A DNA stretch of 64,000 bases, taken from positions 744,001-808,000 of the forward strand of contig CP038116.1 of the NCBI GenBank assembly GCA_004519485.1, given 5' to 3'. Every line of letters begins with the position of its first letter. Position 1 is the first letter of the stretch. A program made the translations under genes and the position numbers. The notes under the pieces were generated by a model. It had not been told where the DNA came from. It saw nothing but the letters and a program-made list of their open reading frames with translations, and did not search any database. Positions 30,171 through 41,500 of this stretch are shown here, one piece after another. Source of the stretch: Nannochloropsis oceanica (lineage: Eukaryota; Sar; Eustigmatophyceae; Eustigmatales; Monodopsidaceae).

Positions 30171-32585
30171 ATGTCGTTCACGGCATTTCCAAGCAATGAC
30201 AAGAAGCGTCCCCGTTCTTCTTCTATCTCCTGCATCTCTTCTTCTCCTCCAGTCAAGCCTTCACCGAACAGTCGCTCCCGGTCCTCATCGATGTGTTCCT
30301 CTTTTTTGTCTCCTCCGTCATCCCTGGCTTACCAAAAACTCAGCGAGGCTCTCGATCTGATCGCAAAAGCTCACGCTGAGGACACACCTATCGTAGAGCG
30401 TTTGCTATATGAGTGTATCGAGCATGCCCGCCAGCACGCCGAAGAGGATGACAAGAACAGCAGCATTATACTGTCCACGGCGAGTACCTTCATGGCCCAC
30501 CTCCAGGAGGCAAAGGACGATGACCGTCGCTGCCCACGCCGCACTCTCTATGAACAAGCTATGCGGGCATGGCCAGGCAATCCGGAGGCGGCCTTCGCTC
30601 TAGCCAGTATTGTCAAGGCGGAAGCGCGAACAAAGGAGGACTTGAGCGCTGTCGAGGCTTTGCTGAGAGTGGCTTCAGGCGAGGGTGAGAATGAGGAAGA
30701 TGAGGAGAATGCGGAGGAAGAAGAAACGGGAAAGGTGGACGATGATGATCAAGGGCAGAGAATAGAGGATAGAGAAGATGAGGACGGGGGAAACGAGGAA
30801 GCCAAACCCTCGACCCAAATTATAGCTGGAGTCGTTGCGGAAGACGGCAGCAGCATAGAGGGCGACGCAGAGGAAGAGGAGGGGCAGCAGCTGGAGAAGG
30901 AGCAAGACAAGATGAGCCAACATTATCGCCGGCAGGCCCAGGAGGCCTTGGCTCTACTGTGGCTGCAACAAGACGGACGACATCCCTGCGCCGACGCCCT
31001 GCTTCGACGTTTGGGCTTCTCCCACCGTCTCGCGGCCCAAGTACTGGGCTATGCCCTCCCTTCCATGTCGCCTTGCTCGCTCCCTCCCGCCGCCACGCCC
31101 TATCTCCGCGTCTACGACGACGTGTTGCCGCTGCCGGCCTTGGGCGTTTTACAGCACTTGTTTGCCCCCTCGGCCGCCTTCTGGGAGGACCATGGGTATT
31201 TCCGACGGGAACAGGCCTACTTTTCCTACCTCCTCCCCTTGCCCCCCGCTGCTTCTCGAACTGCTTCGTCAGAACTTGACGTCCCATCGCCGTTGTCTAT
31301 CGCTCGCCTTAATCCTCTTTCTTCTGTTTCTACCACCGCTACTACTACTTGCTGTCTCTTACAATCGACACCAGTGTCACCGTCCTCGTCATTCTCAGTG
31401 ACAGCGACACCAGTATGGCCCTCCCGCACAGCTATCGAGACCATTATCGAGCGCCATCTCCTTCCCCTCGCCAAACACGCCTATCCCCATCTTTTTTTCG
31501 ACGCGTCCGGCCCCCTCCCGACCCTCACTGCGGAGTGGTGGGCGCACTGTCGACGCCACGCGGAGGGCCACCAGCTCCACTTCGACTCGCTGGACGAGGG
31601 AAAGGGCTACGTTCGCCACCCCCTCATCTCCTGTGTCGTGTACTTGAGTGAGATCCAAGGCCTCGGCGGGCCGACCCTCGTGACTGACCAGGTAATGAGA
31701 GGGAATGGAAGGAGGGAGGGAGGAAGGGAAGGGGGGAGGGAGGAAGGGAAGGAGGGAGGAGGGAGGGACAGATGGTGTCAGGTTGATCATGCGACGCTTC
31801 CCAGGTGTATATTTGCTTGCTGCCGAGCACAAGCCAGCGCTTCCATTTCTTATCTTTCTCTCTCAGTCTTAAGGTTTTGCTCTCTGTTTTCTCCTTTCCA
31901 ATTCCCACGTGTCCTTGCCACCCTTCCCTTCTCATCACTTCTCCGCCTCCTTTGCCCCCCTTAGACCCTAACAGGCGGGCGGCTGGCGACACAGGGCTGG
32001 CTCTGTCACGGGAAAGTCAATCGCGTCTGTCTCTTCGAAGGGCGGCACTTGCATGGGGTGCTGCCGGGGAGAGGGGTTCCGCCTCAGGAAGGGGAGGTGG
32101 AGGGTAAGGAAGAACGGAGAAGGATTACGTTCATGGTCGGCTTTTGGAAGGGTGAGTTGCCGGCGAGACCGGCAGCCCCACCACAAGGGCGGAGGAGGCG
32201 AAAAAAAATAAAAACAGTAGGGTCTGAGAGAGGGAAGGCAGCGACGACTGTGGCGGCTGGGGAGAAGGAAGAGGAGGAGGAGGCAGAAGAAGAAGAAGAC
32301 GAAGAAGAGAGAGCGCGGCCGAGGGCCAACATGTCGATTCCCGCCCCTCCCTTCTCTGACGAGGCACCCTGCCCGCGCTGGCTGCAGGCGGCCATGGAGG
32401 CAGGGAAGGAGGTTGAGGAGGGGGTAAAGGTGGGAGCAATGACGCCTGAGCTCGCGACTGGAGGCCTGGCGGTATTGGACAGGATCTGGGAGCGCGTGGA
32501 CGCAGGGGAGAAGGAGGGAGGGAGGGAGGGAGAGGGAAAGGAAGAGCCACCGCCCTCGTATCAGAGCTGTTTCCAGGGATTTTGA
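30171..32585 (+). CDS. 2OG-Fe(II) oxygenase-like protein with helical N-terminal region
   Basis: Two exons, 30171-31691 and 31965-32585, join in phase 0 with a consensus donor (CAG-GTAATG) and acceptor (TTAG). The product is 713 aa. The N-terminus has a basic NLS-like patch (KKRPR). Residues about 50-170 are helical, TPR-like repeats (RTLYEQAMRAWPGNPEAAFA). A long acidic linker follows (30680-30800). The C-terminal half reads as a double-stranded beta-helix: HQLHFDSLDEGKG supplies an H-x-D iron pair, then HPLISCVVYLSEI, GGPTLVTDQ, and VCLFEGRHLHGVLPG with the distal His. RRRITFMVGFW supplies the Arg expected to hold 2-oxoglutarate. Iron and co-substrate ligands are thus all present. The substrate is unknown; protein or nucleic-acid hydroxylation are both possible. 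ATG at 30171 is only about 280 bp from the telomere repeat. Confidence 0.78.
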
Positions 32586-33369
32586 GAGACGGGATAACAC
32601 GGGAAAGAAAGGAAAAGAGACCCCAGATATCGATCCCCCACAAGGAAATAAAGAGAAAATCGATCGTGTCGTTTCGTTATTATTATGTTATATACGAGGG
32701 GGGTCTTCTTCTGACTCGTTTTCCCCTCTCTTCCCTAGCAACGCCCCTCTTTTCTTCCATCTCTCGTTTTCCTATCTATATCGTTTCATGTTGTCCACGC
32801 TATCAGCCCTCTTATCCTCCTCCGATTCCCCCCTTCCGACTCCTTTCTCACCACCTCGCCTCGTCATTGCCACCACAAGAGGACCGGCTCGTCAGCAAAG
32901 GCCTTCTCTTCGTCCTTCCTCCCCCTCCTCTCTCTGTCCTTCCTTCCGTTATTCCTCCCTCCTTCGCTTTGCTAGTGTGTGCATGGTGTGACTCCCTCTC
33001 CCGACGAGAATTGAGAGAGCAAGAGAAAGAGGAAGGGGGAGAGGTCTTTGCGTGTCGAGAGAGAGACCAGGAGTAGGGGGAGGAAGAGTAGAAGTAGGAG
33101 GGAAAGTGACGGGCAAGCAGAAAAAGAGGGGGCAAAGGAAATAATTGTGCGGCTAAAGTATCTACAAAAGGTGTGCGTCTTGTGCGCAGCCTCTGTCTGA
33201 CTGGTAGATTGGTCAGAGCACAAGAAGCAGGACTAGAGAACAGGAAGAGAATATAGACCGTTCAATGACTCCCTCCATTGGTCCGCCCTTCCATCCTTCT
33301 CCCCCGCCCTGCTTCCCACATTCCCTCTCTCCTTTTCTAACCCTAACCCTCGCTTGCCGCCATACCATT
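32586..33369. other. convergent intergenic region
   Basis: This is the 3' flank of the oxygenase-like gene and of the minus-strand hydrolase. It holds pyrimidine-rich sequence, an AT-rich patch at 32670-32700, and a two-unit CCCTAA match near 33338. I see no gene. Confidence 0.55.
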
Positions 33370-35914
33370 CTACCCGCTGGCGGTGGTGGTCAGGTCGTAC
33401 TCGAAGTAGTGATCGACCACATCCACCAGCGCCTCCCGCATTGTGTAGAAGTCCTCCTCCTCGTCCAAGAAGTGTGAGCCCTCCTTGCTCAAGATCACCT
33501 GATGCACAGAAAGGAGCGGAGGGGAGGGAGGAAGGGAGGGAAAGGGGGAGGAAAGAGTGAGAGGAGTGTCTAAAGGTGTGCATACGATCACTGCTCTGTC
33601 GCCTGCACCATACCATGCCTTCATCGCGCATGTCATCTCGAAGCATTGTCCTCCCCTCCCTCCCTCCCTCCCTCCCTCCCTCCCTCCCTCCCTGTCCCTG
33701 TGTACCTTGACGTCTTTGGTCTGCACGCAGTCGGCGAGCTTGAGGGCGGTTTGGAAGGGCACCTCCTCGTCCATCAGCGAGTGGATGATGCGCACCGGGC
33801 ACGTGACGCCCAGGCCTGTGAGCAAGAAGCGCAGGAAGGGAGGGGCGTGAGCGCGCGAGAGAGAGAGCGTGCGTTGTGTTGGTACATGCTACCACTCCCC
33901 TTGTGCTCCCTTTAAGTGTCCTTCCAAGAGCCGAATCGGCCACCCAATTTTTCTTCCCTTCCAATGACAGTCGTTCAATCAGCCCCGCATTCAGGTAAGC
34001 CGCCCTCCTTCCTCCTCCCTTCCTCCCTCTCTCCCACCCCTCACCTCCACTGGGATTACGCAGGACAAAGTTGTTTCGTCCGTCCTCGATTAGGGACCGA
34101 GAGATCGGGTATTGAGTCACCTGGACCACGAGGAAGGGAGGGAGGGAAGGAGGGAGGGAAGAGCGGTGAGGGACGGGCGACGGAGCACTTCGAGGATTGA
34201 TGACAGCAGCACACGAAAGCCAAGGGAGGGAAGGATGGAGGGAAAGAACAGAGGAGAGTGCTGCTGGTGTTCGTACCCCCCACGTGATCTCGTGCACGCC
34301 CTTGTCCATGATGAGCTGCTTCGTCTCAGGTGCCAGGTTCTTCCAGAGCAGGTCCTCCGTAAAATCCGGGTCGGCTGCCATCTGGGGGCACGGGGGGTGA
34401 GACGGAGGCAGGAAGGGAGGGAGGCACGGAAGGGGGAATGAGCGCATGGCGAGTATCGTACACTTCCTGTTCCTTATCACATCCATCTAATCTCTTTCCT
34501 ATCCCATATCCTGCCTGTGATCTTCATTGTCATATATCCCCTGGTCACGTCAAAAGCCAGCCTAGTCCGGATAAAAGGGGGAAATCGATTACACCATCCG
34601 CACGCAGCTTCTTCCCTCCCTCCCTCCCTCCCTCCCTCCCTCCCTCCCACATTCCCACCCTCCCTCCCCTCACCGTGACCAAGCCCGCCACCAGGTCCGG
34701 CCGCTTGCTGGCCACGAGTAGGGAGATCCAGCCCCCCACGCCCGAGCCGACGAGGATGACGGGGGTCTTGGTAATCAGGCGCTCGATCAGGAAGATGGTG
34801 TCCTCGGTCCAGCGGGACACAGTGCCTTGCGGGAGGAAAGGGAGGATAAGGGACAGAGGAGGGAGGAGGGGAGGGAGGCACAATGGGTGAGGAAATTGCG
34901 GCTTCTACTCGTCAGGCTCCCACTTCGTCTCACCCGCACATTATCTAGAACCCACAAACCACAACCCCACAACAAGATATCAATGCGATCTTTCCCCGAC
35001 TGACCCTTCCCCCATCTCCCTCCGCTACTCCCCCACGGCCCTCCCTCTCTCCACCTCAATTCGATACCTGCAGCAAAGTCCCCGCTTGAGCGGGCCACGC
35101 CGTAGTAGTCGGCGCAGACAAAGGTGTGGCTGTTTCGCTTGCACCAGTTCTCCAGATTCGTCGCCTTGGCATTATTCTAGGGGGGGGGCAGAGGGAGGGG
35201 AAGGGGAGGTTTCAGTACAACGCGCCAGGAGATGCCCCCAAGCTTGCCTCCCTTCTTTCGACCTTCCTTCCTCACTTCATCAGCTCCATTTCTCTTCCTC
35301 CTCCTTCCCATTCCCCACTTCGTCTCCTTCTCCTCCTCCTCTCCTCCTCCCCACGTGCCCGTCTTTATGCGGACTGCTGGTACCTTGGGATAGAAGAGGC
35401 AGGGCAGGTACATCACGGCAGGTTTGCGGGTGCCGTAAAACGCGTCGTAGCAGATCTTGTCAGCCCCATTTAGGATGTATAGGGACCGGCCAGAAAGTGG
35501 CTTGGCAGCGGCCATCATCTATAGAGAAATGAAGGGGAAAGGGAAAGAAGGGAGGGAAGGAGGAAATGAGATACTTTCGAAAGCAAACTGGCATGTGCCC
35601 CTCTCCACGCTACCCAGTTCCATAGCCCCGACGCTACCATCCAAACCAACCACCACTTTTCATACCTTAACTTCCTCCCTTGTCATACGGCCGCTGGTAA
35701 CGACGCTGCTGCTCTTCATCCTACCCTTCACTCTTCTCCCTGCCTCCCCCACGAGCGCTCCATGTGATCTCATCACGAAGGAGGTGGTGGGGGCCACCGC
35801 CAAAAAGGCCTGCGTGGTGGCGGCCAGCAAGGAGCATATGAGTAGGAGGAGAAGGGAGGACGCGGCAGTGGCCTGTACTCTCCTCGTCCTTATGGTCACG
35901 GCCATTGTCGTCAT
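33370..35914 (-). CDS. ABHD10-like alpha/beta hydrolase, plastid-type presequence, nucleophile Ser replaced
   Basis: Start at 35914. Residues 1-36 form a signal peptide ending LLAATTQA, followed at once by FLAVAP, which suits complex-plastid import. Exons then give LSGRSLYILNGADKICYDAF, VMYLPC, NSHTFVCADYYGVARSSGDF, and SRWTEDTIFLIERLITKTP followed by VILVGSGVGGWISLLVASK. Next are TEDLLWKNLAPETKQLIMDK, YPISRSLIEDGRNN, VRIIHSLMDEEVPFQTALK and VILSKEGSHFLDEEEDFY, with the stop at 33370. Order and spacing match ABHD10, a mitochondrial acyl-protein thioesterase. In animal ABHD10 the nucleophile elbow reads VGSSLGGW; here it reads VGSGVGGW, so the catalytic Ser position is Gly. The acid (MDEEVP) and His (GSHF) remain. 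Either the preceding Ser acts instead or this is a pseudo-enzyme. It is divergently paired with a thioester hydratase. Confidence 0.85.
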
Positions 35915-36418
35915 TGTCTCGTCGTCCTTCCTTCTTGGGTGTGGTCGGTTCCCGTTTGTTTACCCGCCCGAGTCGTGCGCAGCAGCCAAATAGAGCAGAC
36001 GATGGTCTAGGCAACCCACGCGCCTCTTTTTTTGTGGCCTTGTGCGTGGGCGGATTGTGGTCGTTGGTGTTTGAGCACAGTGTGAGTTGTGAGCTGCTGC
36101 TTTTCGTAGCACCTCCCTGCAGGCTTATATTTTGTCAAGAAGCCCGCGCGACCCCGCGTGCGGATTTACACGTCTGCGAATCTTTTACGGCCATCATTTG
36201 AAAGGCCACAAACTGAGCTATTCATCGTGGCATTGTGTGACTGCGAGACATGTGTGCAAAAGACAAGACGAGCACGTCAAGACACGAGAGCCGAGCCTTC
36301 GCCAGCTGTAGCTACGACACGAGAGAAGAAGTTTGCCTTGCATTTGTTGGACCAAACTTTAACCCACAGCCGCGACCACCACGCCGACCACATAGTTACA
36401 GACAGACACACGTAAGTC
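35915..36418. promoter_or_regulatory. divergent promoter region, ABHD10-like / HTD2-like
   Basis: About 500 bp separate the two start codons on opposite strands, so the genes share a bidirectional promoter region. Both products would act on acyl thioesters. I cannot name individual binding sites. Confidence 0.5.
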
Positions 36419-37876
36419 ATGTCCCAAGTGTTGCCTCGGAGGATGGGCTGCGGCGTGGGCCGCGCCGTGTGCTCTGTTGCCTTCGGTCGTCATCGGCGAG
36501 TTGCCCCTGTCGCGTTTGCCTTGCTGCAGCAACAACCGAGACGTACTGAAACAACAGCTCCTGCGCCCTCTCTAGCAGAATTAGCAACACGCAGACTCGG
36601 AGGGAGGGGACGAACAAGAGGAGGAGGAGGAGAGGAAGGGGGCTGCAATATCGTGCAGCAACACTCGCAGCGGGCATTCTCTGCGACCTCAGGAGGCGAA
36701 ACCAACCCCATCAAGGCCAAGATCACGGGCAGTCTCTTGGACGCACGGGTACATGTCGTGGGGAATCGAGGGATGAGATTTGATGTCAATCTATTTATGG
36801 GTCTCGCACCGTCTCAATCATTCTTATCACTATTCTTTCCTTGAATCCCTCCCTCCTTCCCCTCATTTCTTCTACTCGCAGAACCAAGACCTCCGCATTG
36901 AGGTGGGCATGAATGTAGAGCTTCCCCACACCTTTGTGCACGCAGATGTTAAGATGTTTGCGGCGCTCTCGGGGGACGACAACCCCATTCACCTTGATAC
37001 CGACTACGCCATCAAGCAGGTGAGGGGGATGGACGAATGGGACGGGAAGCGGGACGGAAGGAGACCTATAAAGAGAGGCTTGAAGGATGATAATTTGATC
37101 AAAACACCGCCCAAAAATTGAAAGACGTGTCACTCAAGCTGCAATTTTTATGACCTTCAATGGTTGTCAGTGCTCTGCTATTCCCATTGTCTTTGAACGA
37201 ACTGTCCGGCTCCCTCTCCCTCTTCCCTTATTTCTCCTCTCACAGGGCATGTTCTCGGGGACTATAGTACACGGGCTGTTGGTGGGATCTCTCTTCGGCA
37301 CCATCTTCGGTGTCACGTTTCCCGGCTCCGTCTATCTCCAGCAGGGGTTCAAGGTGAGAAAATCCTGGGAGCGCGGGAGCGCAGGAGCGCGGGAGCGCAG
37401 GAGCGCGGGAGCGCAGGAGCGCGGGAGCGCAGGAGCGCGGGATGACGACTGGGAAAAAGGGAATGGATGCTTTGGCTGGACTGTCGCACATCAACCATCT
37501 TTATTTATCCTCTCTATCTCCCTCCCCTATTTTTTACGTACAGTTCTCTCGACCCGTCTATGTGGGCAAGCCCGTCACCGCCCTGGTGAGTACCCCTCGC
37601 TGCCCTCTTCTTCCTCTTTCCCTCCTTAAATGGTAAAAAGGAAGACAAACCCATCAATCTTTCCTCCCTCCCTCTTCGTCCTTTTCTACTCACTTCTGGC
37701 TGCAGGTGGAGGTTACCCGTCGGCGCGAACGTGAGGAATCTAACCCGCCTTCGACCATCCTGTTTTGCTCCACCCACGTGTACGACGACGAGGGCTTCTG
37801 TGCCGTTGCAGGGGAAGCGGTGGTGATGTTGCCTTTCATACAGCACGGCAAGGGCAAGGACGGAGGAAAAGATTGA
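36419..37876 (+). CDS. MaoC-like (R)-specific hydratase, HTD2-type, mitochondrial
   Basis: Five exons, 36419-36748, 36882-37019, 37246-37353, 37544-37585 and 37706-37876, join in phase 0 to give 262 aa. The first 90 residues are Arg/Ala/Ser-rich with few acids (LPRRMGCGVGRAVCSVAFGR and so on), typical of a mitochondrial presequence. The hot-dog core contains VGMNVELPHTFVHADVKMF, then the hydratase-2 signature FAALSGDDNPIHLDTDYA with the catalytic Asp and His. FSGTIVHGLLVGSLFG, FPGSVYLQQGF, PVYVGKPVTAL and VEVTRRREREE follow. This is the single-domain MaoC form found in mitochondrial 3-hydroxyacyl-ACP dehydratase (HTD2) and in bacterial R-hydratases. The expected reaction is reversible dehydration of (3R)-hydroxyacyl thioesters in mitochondrial fatty acid synthesis. 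Peroxisomal beta-oxidation is the alternative, but no SKL-type C-terminus is present (ends GKDGGKD). Confidence 0.88.
37366..37441 (+). repeat. 16-bp minisatellite in the HTD2-like gene intron 3
   Basis: About four and a half perfect copies of GGGAGCGCAGGAGCGC, itself a doubled 8-mer, lie shortly after the donor at 37354. It is unlike the CCCT tracts elsewhere. Confidence 0.9.
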
Positions 37877-38558
37877 GAAGACACTTAGACGGAGTAAATA
37901 TAAGCTGAGAAGGTGTAAATAAGGGAAGGGGAGAAGCAAGGATGGGAGGGTAGACCGAAGAAGAGGACCGGCGTGAAAAAAGATGTACACAACCAAATCG
38001 AACACATTGACTTTGCTCGACGATGTATTCAGTGTCATCACTGCTGCGCTTTGGCCACTTGATATCCCTGTGTCTTTTCTGCTGTGTATGGAGGCATCGG
38101 CATCGTGTACGCTCCCCGAGACAGGCAGGCATTTTCCGTTTCTCTTATTTCGATTTCTGTTAAGAGAGAGAGCAGCACCCTCTGCATAGCACGCTCGAAT
38201 ATGCCCCTCACGCACCAATGCTCATAGCTGCGCCCATCTACCATATATAATGACATGTCGCGTCTCTCTTTCCCTTGGGTGCGTGCGTGCCATCGTGGTC
38301 GTCATGAGGCAGCAGCCCATTCGTCATCATCATGATTATCGCTCCCTCTCTAAGAGGCAGCGCTTCTCTTCGTCTAGCCACGCGAATGTGCGTGGTGAAC
38401 CACTTCCTATCACATTCAGCCAAGACTTTCGCGCTGCTGGGGAGCGGATGTGGCACACCCTCATACTTCATGTTCCCCTCGCTTCACTCTTCTCAGCAGC
38501 CCATCTCATGCCGCATATCCCACCCACACCCACCCTCATAACCCCTCCCACAACAGCT
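37877..38558. other. tandem intergenic region, HTD2-like / Arf GEF
   Basis: This is 3' flank plus promoter. From 38250 the Arf GEF frame is open upstream of the chosen ATG, so an N-terminal extension of about 100 codons (MTCRVSLSLGCVRAI..) is possible; it has no recognisable domain. Confidence 0.5.
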
Positions 38559-41500
38559 ATGCCTAGACCAAGGCAGCAGCACCGTGACCCCGTCCTTGGG
38601 CGGACTGTGCTGGCCGAAGTGGCGGGCTTGCTGGCCCTCCTCCGCCGCAACAAGAGGTGGAGCAGCTCCTTCACAAGCCACCCCCTCGTCCTCGCCTTGA
38701 CGGCTTTGCGAGACCGGGTCCGGGAGGAAGGGTGCGAGGGAGGGAGAGAAGGTGGGACAATGGACCCCTTGGATGTACTTATGCCTTTTTTGGATATTGT
38801 GCGGTCGGGCGAGGCCAGCGGGCCCTTTACGGGGGCGGCGCTCAAGAGCATCCTATGCCTGCTTCGAGCAGGGGTGCTTGACGGCGAAGGGGAGGAAGAG
38901 GAGGAGGAGAAGCGGGAAGGAATGCAAGTGGGAGCTCCCTCAAGCATACCGAGAAGGCTACAGCAAAAGCAAGAAAAACAACAGGCATACCGGCAAGAGC
39001 GTCGGGCGCAAGCGGCGAGTGCTTTTGTGGATGGGCTGATCCATTGCCGATTCGAGGAGACGGATGCCCAGGGCGACGAGGTGGTTAAGATGCGGATCAT
39101 CGAGCTGCTGGCGGAGGCCTTGGAGGACCCTGGAGTAGGGTCGCTGTTGGAGGATGAGAGCGTATGGGAGGTGGTGCAGACGTGCTTCGTGAACAGGAAT
39201 GAGGTGGCCCACTCGAGGCAATTGTGTCACGCCGCGGAACAGGTACTGATGGAGGGGAGGATGGGGAGGGTTGGAGGATTCCACGGAGACTCTCCCCTAC
39301 GACATGGCGTGCCTTTACATACATACACGTGCTTATTTACTCTTCACTTTCTCATCGACACCCACCTACAGGCTCTTTTCCGTATCATCCGCGTGGTCTT
39401 CCACCACTTTGCCTCCTCCTTCTCCTCCTCCCCCTCCTCCTCCTCATCCCTCTCCTCCTCCACTACGCCCACCTGCATCCCTCACTCTGCCGCCTATGGC
39501 CTTCCCTGCACCGTCAAAATCTTCGGCTTTCTCTCCTCCCAGCTCCTGCAAGGCATCTCCTCCCTCTCTTCCTCCTCCTCCCGACACCCCTACCATGAGT
39601 CGACCCGCTTGATTTGTCTCCGTCTCATCCGAGAGGCTCTCGAGACTGCCGGGCCGTCCTTCTCCTCCTGTCCCTCCCTTCTTGCCCTGGTCCGCGATGA
39701 CCTGTGTCTGGCCCTATTGAAGATGACGCGAGGTAAGGGGCTCGAGAGGAAGGGCGGGAGCAAGCGTAGGCAGAGGGGGGGGGGGAAGCACGCTTTCCAG
39801 AAGTGGAAGCTGGGTATCAGGAAGATGCTGTCACTTACGAATGTCCTCCTTCTTCCCTCCTTCTCCACCCCCGTCCTTTCCTCCCTCTACAGGTGGTTTC
39901 GCCATTGAGATTTTGTGCGAGGCCTTGGGCGTGATCCGGTGCCTCTGGTCATCCCTACGCAGGTACGGCCCACCCCCCCTCCGTCCCTCCCTCCCTCCCT
40001 TCTGCCGTGCTACCCTATTAAAGTGTTTTCTTCCTTCCTACCTTTCATCGCTCCCCCCCCCCAGACACTTGAAGATGCAGTTTGAGGTCATGTTCACCAA
40101 CATTTTCCTCCGGCTCCTTCTGCAGCTCAAGCACGCCTACGCCCCCCTCGCGAAGCTTTCCCATCCTGGCAATGTTTCGCTCGAGGGGCAGGAGGAAGAA
40201 GGGGGGGAAGGAGGACAAGGAGGAGGAGGGCTGAGTGGCGGCAATATGGCGGGAGAGGCAGCGGCGAAATACAAGCCGGCCGAGCAGCAGGTCCGTGTTT
40301 GCTGTCTCACGCCCCAACTCTCCTCTCTTTCCCTCCCTCCCCCCCTCCCTCCACATTTCCTCCGAGCTCTTCGCCGCATGGTATGCAACCTCATTGACCT
40401 TTCCGACCTTTCATCCCTCTCCTCCCTTCCCGCCAGGTGATCCTGGAGACGCTGACGGACCTGCTGGCCGAGCCCGCCCTTCTCCCTGACCTCTTCTACA
40501 ACTACGACTGCGATACTCAGCGCACCGACGTGCTCGAATCGCTCGTCCGGGCCCTTGCCGACTGCTGCAAGGTACGCGCCTCCTCCCCCCCCCCGCCTCC
40601 CTCCCCTTGGAGGCGCCGTGCTTAACCCTCGTACCTCTTGGCAGGCATGTCGCTCTCTTTCCCTCTACGCTGTCTCTCTCCCTCTTTGCTCTCTTTCTCT
40701 CTACATCTTCTTTCCCTTGACTTTCGCTCCAGAACTCGATGAAACCAACCTATGCTCACCTCCTCCTCCCTCCCTTCCTCCCTCCCTCCCTCAGATAATT
40801 GACCCCGACGCCCTGGCTGTGGCCCTGGCCGCCACCGGCTCCTCCTCCTCGTCCTCCTCCTCTCTGGCCTCGTCCTCCTTCCACGACGCGCCCCTTCGCA
40901 TCGCCCTGCCCGGAGGCGAGGACCTTGAGCATACCCACATGCTCCGTCAACACTGCATGGACGCCCTCCTCCAGCTCCTCCGACAGCTCTACCTCCGCTG
41001 CGAAGATTCCTCCCCCTCCCCCTCCCCCTCCTCCTCCTCTCTGTTCCCCCCCCCCTCCCCCCCGCCCTTGGCCCCCTATGGGTCGTCGACCGACGCCTGG
41101 GAGCGAAAGAAGTGGAAGCGCGTCTTGCAGCACGGCGCGGCGCTCTTCAACAAGAAGCCTCGGCTGGGCCTGCAGTACCTGGGTAGGCTGTTTCTCGGTC
41201 GGGGGCTGGATGCCCGCCCTTCCTTCACCCGCACTCACGTCTTGATCCACTTTCCCTCCCCCCTTCCCCCCTTCCCACCTCTTTCTTGCAGCCTCGGAAG
41301 GCGCCTTGCCCCATCTGACCCCCTCGGCCGTGGCTGCCTTCCTCCGCACGGCTCCCAACCTCAAACCCGAGGTCATCGGCTGCTACCTCGGTAAGTCAGC
41401 GCCTAGAGGGCAGCAAGGGAGGGAGGGAGGGAGAGAAGAATTGATGGTTGTAGTATCCGGGATCACTCCATTGCTTTACTATACTCACTTCTCTTTCTCC

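Noticed and set aside
33335-33351. Two-unit CCCTAA match near the end of the ABHD10-like gene
   Set aside because: Only two units in pyrimidine-rich sequence; too short to call an interstitial telomere.
33233-34486. A 417-codon minus-strand open frame
   Set aside because: It reads through several introns of the ABHD10-like gene in mixed frames; the conserved exons lie in other frames with good splice sites.
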